Assembly: GCA_002118135.1 (NCBI GenBank) | Contig: BDIU01000324.1 | Coordinates: 124,001 to 188,000, forward strand | Length of the DNA: 64,000 nucleotides | From: Trebouxia sp. TZW2008 | Taxonomy: Eukaryota > Chlorophyta > Trebouxiophyceae > Trebouxiales > Trebouxiaceae | Reading direction: 5' to 3' | Shown here: in pieces, positions 1-9,882 of the stretch | How the letters are laid out: every line of letters starts with the position of its first letter | How positions within the stretch are numbered: the stretch's first letter is position 1 | The notes under the pieces: generated by a model | The model's input: the letters and a program-made list of their open reading frames with translations, nothing else | What the model was told of the DNA's origin: nothing | Database searches by the model: none | Made by a program: the position numbers and the translations under genes

Positions 1-1131
1 CATGCTTTCAAGCACCCATATGGTGTAAGAAAAGAGGTTGTGCACTAAGTGTCAACGAGTGCCTTTCCTAGGCTATCAAGTCATTAAGCATGGGGCGTTT
101 GCAGGGGCATGGCGTAACTCAGCTGTCTTCCCAAGCAAGTCATGGCAGTAACAAAAGAAAGAACTGCATTGCCAGATTCACTGCTGCAATTGATGGCAGC
201 CTTCATACAGCATCCGTTTGTCTTCTGTTCTCTCCCCTCAGTCGTTGTGACAGCATGCACTTTGACAATGAGCTGGCAATCAAAAGGGCTGTTTGGCTTT
301 GCAGGCTGGCTCATCTCACTCAGCAGCAGAACAGACCAGTGAGTGGGCTGGGGAGGCGTATGAAGAGGACAAGGAGGGAGCGTTTCTGAAATTCTGCAGT
401 CAAGTGCAGTGGGTTCCGCAGCAATGCATCCGATACAGGTCAGCACTGCATGCAAGCTAGGCTGCTTCTGTAAGCTGAGGCTTGTAACATGACAACTGAT
501 GGCGTGAGCTACTCTATCTTGTCTGCATTGAATGCTGATCATGCTATGCTTCATCTTTGGCGAAGGCACACACTTTCATTGCTCTGTTGCAAATTGCTTC
601 TCAAACTGGCAGCAGCGCCTCAGCTGGCAATGCCTTGCTCTCCTTCTGTCAGGCATCTGAAACACCCCTTGCAATATCTTTTGTGCTGCATCTAGCACAT
701 TTTGTGTCCAGCTTGGCATGTTGTTGCAACACATGCTTGACTGCAGGCAGCAATGCCAAGTTTTCAGAAAGAGCACTGGCTCTCTGCTATGCAGTTGGGG
801 TGGTGCGCCTACATGGCCCAAAAAGCAGAAGCCAAGTCCAGGCGCATGCCTACACTGTGGCGAGCAGCAAATTTTTGAGATGCAAACTTTAGCGCCAATG
901 CTACACTTCTTGGAGGAGACCTGCACATGGCTGATGGATGAAGACAGTGATAGCTATGCAGAGCAAATCCAGAGCGCTATGCAAGTGTTGTCCAGCTGGC
1001 AATGGCTCACTGTGGCTGTGTTCAGTTGCCCGAATGCCTGTCAAGCACAAGGACAGTGCAGTGACATCAGCAGTGCTGGGCAGTCTTCCTGGCAGGAGGA
1101 GACAGTGATGTTTGCTGCTGAGGACTCCTGA
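1..1131 (+). other. Possible 3' end of an unresolved multi-exon gene
   Basis: I do not recognise a product. The stretch shows splice-like signals on the + strand (acceptors near 69, 239, 304 and 396; good donors near 343 and 438) and open segments between them. The longest, 718-1131, ends in a stop and would read as a mixed hydrophobic and acidic C-terminus. Its convergent position towards CEP20 fits a gene entering from the left edge. Exon phases could not be chained, so this may equally be non-coding. From 1132 to 1548 I see no gene; it would be the shared 3' flank. Confidence 0.25.
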
Positions 1132-1548
1132 AATGCTGTGTTTGTAGGTGTTGTATAGAGAAATTCGTATGCTTGAAGGGCTGAAACCCAATAGAATTGA
1201 ACAAATCCTGCTGAATTGCTATTGCATTTGTCCTGAAACAAGCTGCCCAACTGAAATGAGCATTTGATGCACCTTTGATCAAGCCACAGCACTGTACTAA
1301 CACTGTATGTTGATTGCTGGTCTTGACGCATGACTTGCCAGGACAAGTGCAAGTGCATCTGCACATTTATGACTTGAAACGCTTGATGCTGCTTAGATTG
1401 GCGTAGTGGTTGCCATTTAAGGGCAAATATACCTTGTTCAACTGTCATAGAAACATAGTGCAGTGTAACAACAAAGCTGCGCTCTGTGCAATATATTGCG
1501 TGCCACCATGATCATGAGTCGCGCATCAACAGCAGTGGTCAACCTGAG

Positions 1549-2563
1549 TCAACCTTTGGGCTCAGCCTTGTAAGGGCTTTGCTTGTGTTGAGCAACAAGA
1601 GCGTACAGCAAAGGCCTGCATGACACATTCAGCATGGTGTAGCGTTGTGAGGAATCAGCACCTCGCCATCTAGCTAGCAATCCTTTTTATCCCATGCGCG
1701 CTCTGTAACACATGGGCTGTACAGCTACAGCACTTGCTGATTTATGAGGAGGCGATGAACAGGCAGAAGAGCTTACACTTGAAAGGTGTTGCTGTCTTCT
1801 TTTATGCCAAGCATGTCAGCCAGCATCTGCCTGTCAAATGGAGCTGTCTGAGGTTGCCTGGCCTCTGCGCAAAACAGGATTCTCCTCAACAATTCATAGC
1901 TTAACTGAAACAGCTTTATGAACAGGTCTTTGGTCATCACAATCTGGAATCTCAACGCCCAGAACATCCCATTAACATGGTGGCACTTGATCTGTCTTGG
2001 TAGGCAAAGTGTCCTTGCAATGCTTGTGTCTGGGGTCTGAAACACACATAAATGCATGTCTCTTGATGAGTTGATCAAGCTGAAACAAACTGACATGGAG
2101 ACACTCAGCGATACGGCTCTGCTTGACATCGATGTATGGCGTCCTGATCAGTGTGCGCATATGAGGACTCACCTGGAAGCAGCACAGATAGTGTGTTGCG
2201 GTAACTGTTGAACATCAGGTACTCCCTGAAGAGCTCATTGATGACAAGATTGTCCCTGCTCAAAGGCAGAGCTGCATCCTGCACGACATTGATTCTTGTA
2301 GAAGTCTACCGGCAGATGACGGTAGACTTGGGCCAATTTGAGAAGTCACACAGCATGTCAACTGCACTGCACCTGTGGGCTTTCAAGTGCCTCATATATG
2401 CCTGCCCTAACCTTGGCTCGAAGCTGTTCTAGCTTGCCACTATTTTCCAGACTGTTTGTCACAGCTGCAGGTCAAGTCCACAAATACATTGTGACAAGGG
2501 CACTTGTTTGTTTGATGACGTTGCATGTTGCATACCAGCTTTAAGCTCTGCTGTGGACGCCAT
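1549..2563 (-). CDS. CEP20: CEP20/FOR20 (FOPNL) centriole/basal-body LisH protein
   Basis: Five exons read leftwards: 2536-2563, 2373-2464, 2173-2278, 1777-1864, 1549-1615, all GT-AG with matching phases, giving 126 residues. The family (human FOPNL, about 174 aa) binds centriolar satellites and is needed for basal-body docking and cilium assembly. Seen directly: start MASTAELKA, then an amphipathic stretch ending KVRAGIYEAL, the LisH core NLVINELFREYLMFNSYR, the conserved PFDRQMLADMLG, and PLLYAL near the C-terminus, in the same order as human FOPNL. No exon is longer than 106 nt, so no long open frame marks the gene. It diverges from the Mpv17-like gene across 494 bp. Identification rests on this co-linear motif series and is strong; presence of flagella is inference. 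Confidence 0.92.
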
Positions 2564-3057
2564 GATGACTCTCGATCTGTATGCTTGCAAGATCGGGGCT
2601 GATCACCTAGCCTAGCGTGCAAGGGCGGTCCTGCAATAATGCGAGCATGACGCCGGTAGGTCAACAACGCAGCGACATCATCAAGACAAGACGCTGTGCA
2701 AGGCGCTCACGCGATGGGTGGTTTGCGCTTCGCAGATTAGGCTCACGAGATGCAGGTGTGGTCAACGACACTGGGGCGGGATTTTGCCTGAACGCGAAAC
2801 TTCGGGACCGTCTTTGGGACTACTGATCTTAAGTTGCCGTTGACAGCAGTACATCGTTAGTGCCGCTGCATGAAGATGAGCCGAAATGATCCAAAAATGA
2901 AGTCATTTCGGGATGAAAGGACCCCCATCAAAAAGTTTTTGAGCGGTCCACAGAACTTCCTGATGTTCAGCTTGTACTTGCAAAACGATCTGTAGCAGTC
3001 GACAGTCGGCGCAAGGTCAGGCTGCAAAAGTCTGCTGCGATAACTCCCGATTGCACG
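2564..3057. promoter_or_regulatory. Divergent promoter region, CEP20 / Mpv17-like
   Basis: The 494 bp separate two start codons pointing away from each other. No exon is visible, and the interval must hold both 5' UTRs and promoters. No clear TATA box or repeated operator was recognised. Confidence 0.5.
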
Positions 3058-4704
3058 ATGCTTGCTCAAACTATGGGTATGGGGCCTGCACTGCAATTCC
3101 AGGCTCGGCCACACCTTGCTGGCAGTCCCTTGCATGCACGACACTGTGTCAGCCAGAACAACAGACAGGGACTAGTGGTCAGCTCTGTTGCCAGCCCATC
3201 GCACAAGCACGGCATTCGATCTGAGCGATCGACCGATGATGCATCAAACCAGCAGCAATTCACTTCAGACGCTGTCAAGCTTTCCAGTGCCCCCCGAGCA
3301 GGCCAGCCTGGCAATCAGACCAGCAGCCAGCGAAGCGTGCACGCCCGTGCCAGCAATCAGCAGAGTTTGAGCATTGGCAGCATCTGGGGCAATTACCAGC
3401 GCAGCGTCGAGACCAATCCCATGACAACAAAGGCTTGCACTTCTTTCTTCGGTTTCGTTATTGGCGACATCTTAGCGCAACGGCTGACCGGCTCCACTTT
3501 CAGCGTATTGCGATGCCTTCGCCTGGGTACATATGGTCTGGCTCTAGACGGCCCTTTGGGACACCTTTGGTATCAAGTGCTGGACAAGACCGTCTGGCCC
3601 AACGAGTCACAAAGCAACAAGGCCGTTCTTGCCAAGACTGCGGCTGACCAGCTCATCTGGGCTCCGATCATGACCTGCGTTTTCTTCGCCGTTCTCAAAA
3701 CACTGGAGGGCCACCCCGAATTGATCATGCAGACGATACAGGTAGGGTATCTCTGACCTGGCTCGTTTTGCTTCTGGCCGCCTGCTTGAACGGCGCTTTG
3801 CCCGCCCCTCCAGTCGTTGCTATTGCGTTGCAGCCCAGATTTGTGTGCTCTGTTTCAGGACAAGCTATTGAAGACTGTGGTGGCTAACTACGTGCTGTGG
3901 CCAGCTGCACATTTCATCAACTTCAAGTTTGTTCCCGGACAGCACCGTATCCTCTACAACAACTGTGTCTCGGTGAGTGCCTCAGTGCTGTGCTGTGTGC
4001 ATGCATCACTCCATCACTTATGTTTATGCATTACATTGGTGTGCTATCAGAGGTGTATGGTCAGGCGTATTGATTGTGCTGGCATTGATGCTGCTGTCTC
4101 ATGCAATGTAGGTGTTATGGACAGTGTTCCTGTCCATCACAACTCATAGTTCAGAGGATGATGCCAATGCCTGCTTCATTGTGCCCAGCAACATTCCAGA
4201 AGCAATTGCTTACTCATCCTGCTGGCTGCAATGGAGCAGAGTGAACATTGATTATTGGAGCATTCACTAAACTAGCAACTGCAATCATGTTGGAGGGGGC
4301 AATGTTGCTTGTAATATGTATATGGGTTAGCAGGGCTAGGTCAGAGTTGAAAGGTTGCAAGGATGTGCTGTGCTGCAGTGTACACTACAGTTGCCAGGTT
4401 GAATTGAGGGTTGTTTTGAGCACCTGTCTAATGCTGAGAATTATTGTGCTCTTCTATTTTGCAGATTGTATGGACACTGTACTTATCTTGCCTGGCGCAC
4501 GCGCCTGTCATTGACACAGATGAAATGCTGGGAGTCATAGACCAGGCTTCGTTTTTGACAGCGGGCATTCTAGAGCAGGCTTTGCCTGAGTCATGGGCGG
4601 ATGAGTTGAGCAGAGCTTTTGAATCGCTATTGCCAGACTTGGGTCTTGAGATTCCCAAGCAGATTCCCATAGTTCCCCCAAATCTACAAAATTATGGCTT
4701 GTGA
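3058..4704 (+). CDS. Mpv17/PMP22-family membrane protein
   Basis: Exons 3058-3741, 3859-3972 and 4465-4704, all phase 0, give 345 residues. The family comprises small four-helix proteins of peroxisomal, mitochondrial or plastid inner membranes, proposed to act as channels. Seen: about 100 N-terminal residues rich in Ser, Gln and Arg with few acids (a likely organelle-targeting extension), then YQRSVETNPMTTKA, GDILAQ, LDGPLGHLWYQVLD, and WPAAHFINFKFVPGQHR, the family signature. The C-terminus runs about 60 residues past the usual end. A second possible last exon lies at 4112-4270 (separate entry). Compartment is not decided by the sequence. Confidence 0.9.
4112..4270 (+). CDS. Alternative terminal exon of the Mpv17-like gene
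   Basis: It sits inside the second intron after an AG at 4110-4111 and joins exon 2 in the correct phase (0), giving 52 codons and a stop. Its first residues VLWTVFLS parallel IVWTLYLS of the downstream last exon, and the DNA of the two starts is clearly alike over about 23 bases; after that they diverge. Using it would give a 318-residue protein with a different tail. Either a true mutually exclusive last exon or a decaying duplicate. Confidence 0.5.
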   Translation: MLWTVFLSITTHSSEDDANACFIVPSNIPEAIAYSSCWLQWSRVNIDYWSIH

Positions 4705-5794
4705 CCTTGACTGCTCTGCTCCAGCCCACTTCTGATGCTTCTGTTAAGCGTGAACTTTGACTGTACCAACATTTTTTATGTCTGCTGTGTTGACCTTACA
4801 GAGAGTTATGCCATGCTGAGAGTTCTATGCGGTGCCTTTCATTGAAGTATATTTCAATGTTGCTGCAGCTGTCAGCAAGCCATTTCATGCCATCAGTAGG
4901 TTTGCTCAGGGATTTAGATTGGTAGACAATATGTAGACATTTGACATTGCTTAGGTATGCAGCGCATCATCATATCAGGAGCTCTTTTGTGCTTGTAACA
5001 ACGTTTCTGAGGCAAATTGTTGCCTTCTGCTGAGAGACTGCATGTGCAAGTTGCAGTCAGAATGATGCACCTTTGAACGCATACAAGATGCCACTGCATC
5101 CTGGTCAGCGCTGTGTTTGGATCTTTGAAGCTGCAGTTACTGAGGTTCGGTTTGGCACACATGTCTGTACTGTGTATTCAACACATAAGACTATCTGGTC
5201 AACACACCTCAACTGCTAGCAATAGCTTGTCACTTGTTCTCCACGATATCTATCTTTTGGGCATCTGCAGATGCTCAGGCCTGAATAGCAACGTGCTCCA
5301 CGACATCTGTTGATTGTGGCATCTGCTCAGGCCTGAGTAGCAACGCGCTTCAAACACAGAGCACATGCGTCTGGGCACTTTGAAGAAATCCTTACAACAA
5401 AAAGAAGAAGAAAACCACATGCAACATGAGCGCTGTACATGTCCTTCTGCTGCGTCTCACGTCATGCAAGCACATGAGCTTTGAGACAATGCCTCGAGGC
5501 CCTGCTGGGAGGCGAAGTTTGCAGTTGAACCAAGCATACTTGTCGCTGGCTTGTTTCAAACGAGTCAGTCATGGACAGCACCCGACCCCACTGACAACTT
5601 CTGGCAGCTAGACTAGCACCTTGTTTCCAGCATATACACCCAGCTGTGTCCCCAAGTTACTGATATGTTGATAGCTGGCAATCCGCAGCTCTGCAATCTG
5701 GAGTTGCAGCATCTTGGGTGAGGGTGACAGGCATTGTTGCTCGCTGTGACAGGTGCAGGGAAAGGTGGAGCTGTCCAATTTTGGGGGTGCATGT
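4705..5794. other. Convergent 3' flanks with a short tandem repeat
   Basis: No gene is seen between the stop of the Mpv17-like gene and the stop of the dioxygenase gene. A degenerate direct repeat of about 55-60 bp lies at 5239-5350: both halves carry a CTCCACGA(T/C)ATCT block and a CTCAGGCCTGA(A/G)TAGCAACG block. Confidence 0.5.
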
Positions 5795-8700
5795 CTATTT
5801 CTGCAGGTGATGCTGACCAGCAATGGTGGTTCTATGCATTATGCGCAAGCCCACATCCATTGTTGTGAGTTGCGTCTGTGGTGAGGCCTCATGGGCCACT
5901 GCAAGATTGTCTGAAATAATGAAGTCCCCAGGCTGCCACTGCATCCACACAAAAGACATCATAAGCTGGATGATCTGCTAGAAGCACACGCTAGTGGCCG
6001 CATAAGCCATGCGCATGTGCATGCCACATGCACTGAATTGTCGCAAGTCTAGCAGAGACTATCCGTCAGGGCTATCCTGTCAGAAGGGGTTTACATGAAC
6101 AAGTTCTGCACCACCCAACCTACATCATAGATTATCACAGTCCCTTGCATCCTCAGCAGACTTGCATGGTCAGTAGCAGGCCAGCAACATGTGTGAACTG
6201 TCAAAGAATTGATGACTTCTGCTGCATAACATACCTTGTGTGAATATATCAGATGCTTGATGTCCTGTCTGAACACCCTGTCAATCTCTGCCAAAATCTG
6301 TCTAGTTTCAGCTGGCCCTGTCACTTGCTCTGATGGTGTGTCTAGGTCCCATACAAAAGCGTCTGTCATCCCAGTATGCAGACACATGGTCATTTTGCCT
6401 GCGGCAGAGCAATTTGACATTCTGCTCAACTGCGGGCTGTTCCTCTGTGTTCAAGCTGCACAGGTCATGACAGAACCAAAGCAACAGCTTGCATGCTACA
6501 CAATGGGCGCCACCAATGTCACGGAACAGCCAGCCAAGATGGTGCAACCCTTCAGCAGATGCACTGCTTAAGACTGGCAAATCCATGTATGCCCAATACA
6601 AAGTGTAGCAGCAGCAGTGGGTGTTTTTATACACAGTGACAAGCTGGGAGTGGTCTTGTCCTTTGAGTACTTAGGTTCGCTCAATCTTCTCCTCAGATGC
6701 CACAATTGATGCTGAAGTGAGGCATAGAATTGCTGCAGCGAATGTTGCTTTTGTTTGTTTGCGTAAAGCCAAAGCTTGGTCCACAAAGGCTTTGACGCAT
6801 TTCACCAAACTCCAAGTCTTCAGTCTGTCTATTGTAATGTGATGATGCTGTATGGTGCAGAGACTTGGACTCTGCTATATCTGTCATTGTGCAGCTATAT
6901 CTGTCTTTTTGATGAGCTGTTTGAGACGTATATGTGGCATTTCTTTGAGAGACTGTGTTTCAAACGCACCCATACTGTCAATGTGTCAAACTTGTTCCAT
7001 GGACTCCCAATTGGGAAGTAAGAGGCTTAGATGGTATGGACGTGTCTGCAGAATGCTGAACACTAGGTTGCCTAAGGTCATGCTGTCTGGTCAAGTCAAG
7101 GGATCAAATCCTCCAGGTCGGACTTTCATCGGTCGAACGTCAGGCGCCCTTACCGCTACGCTCAGAACAAGCCTGCCTGGCGAGATAGGATTTGTGCCAC
7201 ACACACCTAGCAGTATATGCTGGAACGTGTGATGAGTATTATTATGTTTACTGAAATGTAGCAGCAGCAGCGAGTGGTTTGAGGGTCAATGTTGCAGCAG
7301 ATACACTCCTCAAAACGGACAACCTTGTGCAAGTGCATCTGAATGTGCAGCAGCAGACAGGAGTCATTTTGCAGCAGATGCAACATGGAAACCTGATGAA
7401 CACAGACACTTGCACCAGAAAGTGTTTTGCTGGTATGGCGCGCCTTGCCTGTGATGGGGTGGGGGTAGATGAGGGGCTGTGCCACACCCCCCCTGCGGTC
7501 GCTCAGCATGTGCAGCCGGTCCCACCTGGACCTGCGCTCTGGCGGTAGGCTAGCAACCACTTCATCCAGTGGAGCGAACACAGTGTCGCCCTGCAGTGCA
7601 GGGCCATGCTGTAAAGCACCTGACTGTTCAGCATGCTCACATGCCAGATCTTGTCAGTATTTTGGTTTGAATGCTACGCAGTCTGCAGGACCATTTTGAC
7701 CAGCTTGCTAAGAGGCAACACCTCCGCTATGCCACAAAAGCACACTTGTGCTCATCAACTACTTTGATGCAAAGACTTGGCCGATCATCATGAGTTGGAT
7801 TTCTGTCTATGGCATGGGTTCGAAGGAGGGCTACCTGCCTGTGAAGGGCAGCTGACAATGTGATAGGTGGAGTAGCCAAAAGGCTTGGCCATGAAGCTGC
7901 CATCTATATGCCAGCCTGTGCGCCCCACTCCTGCATAGCACGGCATGCATAAACAGCAAGTCAATCTGCAAAACAACACAAACAGGCTGATGCAAATTGG
8001 GTGTTGCCAGGGATTTGGCTGCGCTGTAGAGCTACCACTTGAGCTCACAGTACAAATGTAATGGCATCGCATAGGTCTGCAGGCTTGTGACAAGAGCAAG
8101 TTGGCCCGCACTGGCAGTGATCTCTGCCGCAGCATGGTGAGGTGTGCCTGAAATGCAGTGAGCATGTATGGGCTGAGTCCATGTTCAGGAACAGTCAGCA
8201 ACAAGGCAGTGACTGCGGAGCACAAATGCTGCGCTGTTACAGATTGGGACACATGCCTCGTGGTGCAAATGCCTTCAGGGCCATTTGCCAGCTGAGTTAC
8301 TACCCTTCAAAGCCAGAATATGCTGCAAAACGCATGCCGACATGCCAAATAAGACTGCTGGACTGACATGCTCACCTGTACAACCTTCCATGTTGCTGTT
8401 GGACACCCTGAAAATGTCTGGGTGGGGCGACTTGGGATGTTTGTAGAAGGTGGACTCCAGCGACCCAAACCACTGGCTGATATCTACTTGGCGCTGCCCA
8501 CTCACTGTGCCTTGACCCCGAAAGATGACAAGACGATGCCTGCAAAACAAAGTGATTCTTTTGGTAACTATCTTTTGCTGTGCTGTAAAGTCAAGATGCT
8601 TGCAGCAGACAAAACCAGGCAAAGGCAATGTGCAGCATGACATCAAACTCACAAGCTGAGAGCAATATACATATGCAACAGACTTTCTCAGAAGTCAGCT

Positions 8701-9043
8701 TAAGCATGAGTAAAATATTCGTACCAAGTCCTGCACAATGCATGAATGCACTACAATTGTAAACTTTGTACACAATATGCTGCAGCTGGGTGACAGCTCA
8801 CTCTGTGACAGCCTTTCGGATGTTTTGCTTATCAGACTCAGGCGTGTCTTGCTTTAGTTCGATACTATGTACCTCAGCACCCCATACCTACAGCAAACTA
8901 CACTGGTCAAGGGACAACTAAGGCTGACATGTTGTCTGCACCAATGTCACAAAGTGCTGTGGATTGCTGCATCTACACACCGGTAGCCGCACCAGCTGAT
9001 AAGCAACGTTTGCCCTGTCTGTCAAATTGCTGGCGTGAGGCAT
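5795..9043 (-). CDS. TauD/TfdA-type Fe(II)/2-oxoglutarate dioxygenase
   Basis: Seven exons: 8981-9043, 8802-8887, 8376-8539, 7839-7930, 7449-7590, 6235-6398, 5795-5938, totalling 284 residues, the normal length for the family. These enzymes couple 2-oxoglutarate decarboxylation to hydroxylation of a small substrate such as taurine or an alkyl sulfate; the substrate here is unknown. Seen: GAEVHSIELK, EHRLVIFRGQ, the iron-binding His-x-Asp (GWHIDG, H112/D114), PLIYPHPITGK, the distal iron His in DNLAVAHEASP (H253), and the 2-oxoglutarate Arg region in GLRIMHRTTIAG (R269/R273). All catalytic residues are present, so activity is expected. No obvious signal peptide. The introns after the fourth and fifth exons have GC donors (CAG|GCAGGT and ACAG|GCAAGG), forced by phase and family alignment. 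The intron 6399-7448 hosts a dead LINE. Confidence 0.92.
6650..7200 (+). mobile_element. Decayed non-LTR retrotransposon, RT C-terminal fragment
   Basis: Lying antisense inside the dioxygenase intron 6399-7448, three frames together retrace the C-terminal part of a LINE reverse transcriptase polyprotein: FEYLGS near 6662, a DAEVRHRI-like block near 6710, LYGAETWT at about 6848, and KRLRWYGRVCRML with RLPK at about 7020-7080. Frameshifts and stops break it, so it is inactive. The order of blocks matches many LINE RT tails. Ends and target-site duplications were not found. Confidence 0.75.
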
Positions 9044-9882
9044 GCTGCGTGCAGCAGAACTCAAGTGCCGAACACCTGCACAGCAAGCCATGTTGAGCCT
9101 ACCGACTCAGGAACGAAATCTAGATATATTGCAAATGCAAACGAAGGCCGCTGAGCATGTCTGCCGACTCACCAGAACGCGGCAGCCAAGTGCGAAGGTT
9201 TGGCAGGTGCACGACCCTGTGCATGTCACGGCGCAGCTTTGGTTTGTCACAAATTCTGCAGCGCACTCGATCACTGCAGCAGAAAGACCATGGACATGTC
9301 GCAGCTGCGCCGAGCGACAGTCTTGTGTTGCAAGCTCTGCCTTGTTAGGTCAGATGTCTGTCTGTGCTTCAGCTTCTTCACATTCAAACTGCATTCAAAC
9401 CTTGAGACCTGCTCTCTGACCGTGCTGCAGCAGGACAATGAGGTACATCAGGACGGTGGCGCCTGCGATAACAGAGCCACGTAACCTTCAACAGTATAGC
9501 ACGGAAACGCAGCCATCTGGTGTGCGTGGTGGATGCAGTACCCTTTCCAAAGCACTATACTTTGGTCACCACCTATCTTGCTTACAAGCTTAACACCACA
9601 GCACGTCCAGTCTGCATCAGTTGTCCCATATGGCTGCGTCAGCGCCGTAAATAAGCGAACCATGGCAGTCAGCAGCTGCAGTCACTTGAGCCAACCTGAA
9701 AAGAGGCTTATTGATAACGCTTTAAAGGGCTGTACATCTCAGAGTCTCTAAAGTCTGACCATCCTGCTTCTGGAGGGGGAAAAAATAGAACAACGCTCTG
9801 CAAAAATACTGGATCACTCGTCAGCTGGTCCTTCATTTCAACATCATTCAAAATAGGCACGGTCACCAGGTACTGGCTTCTG
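9044..9882. other. Upstream of the dioxygenase gene / 3' flank of LRR-A
   Basis: No exon could be supported. An open frame of 71 codons at 9448-9663 on the - strand lacks recognisable motifs. The interval presumably contains the dioxygenase promoter. Confidence 0.4.

Noticed and set aside
84..569. 161-codon frame on the - strand
   Set aside because: No recognisable motif, low-complexity Cys/Pro/Ser composition, and overlaps splice-like signals on the + strand.
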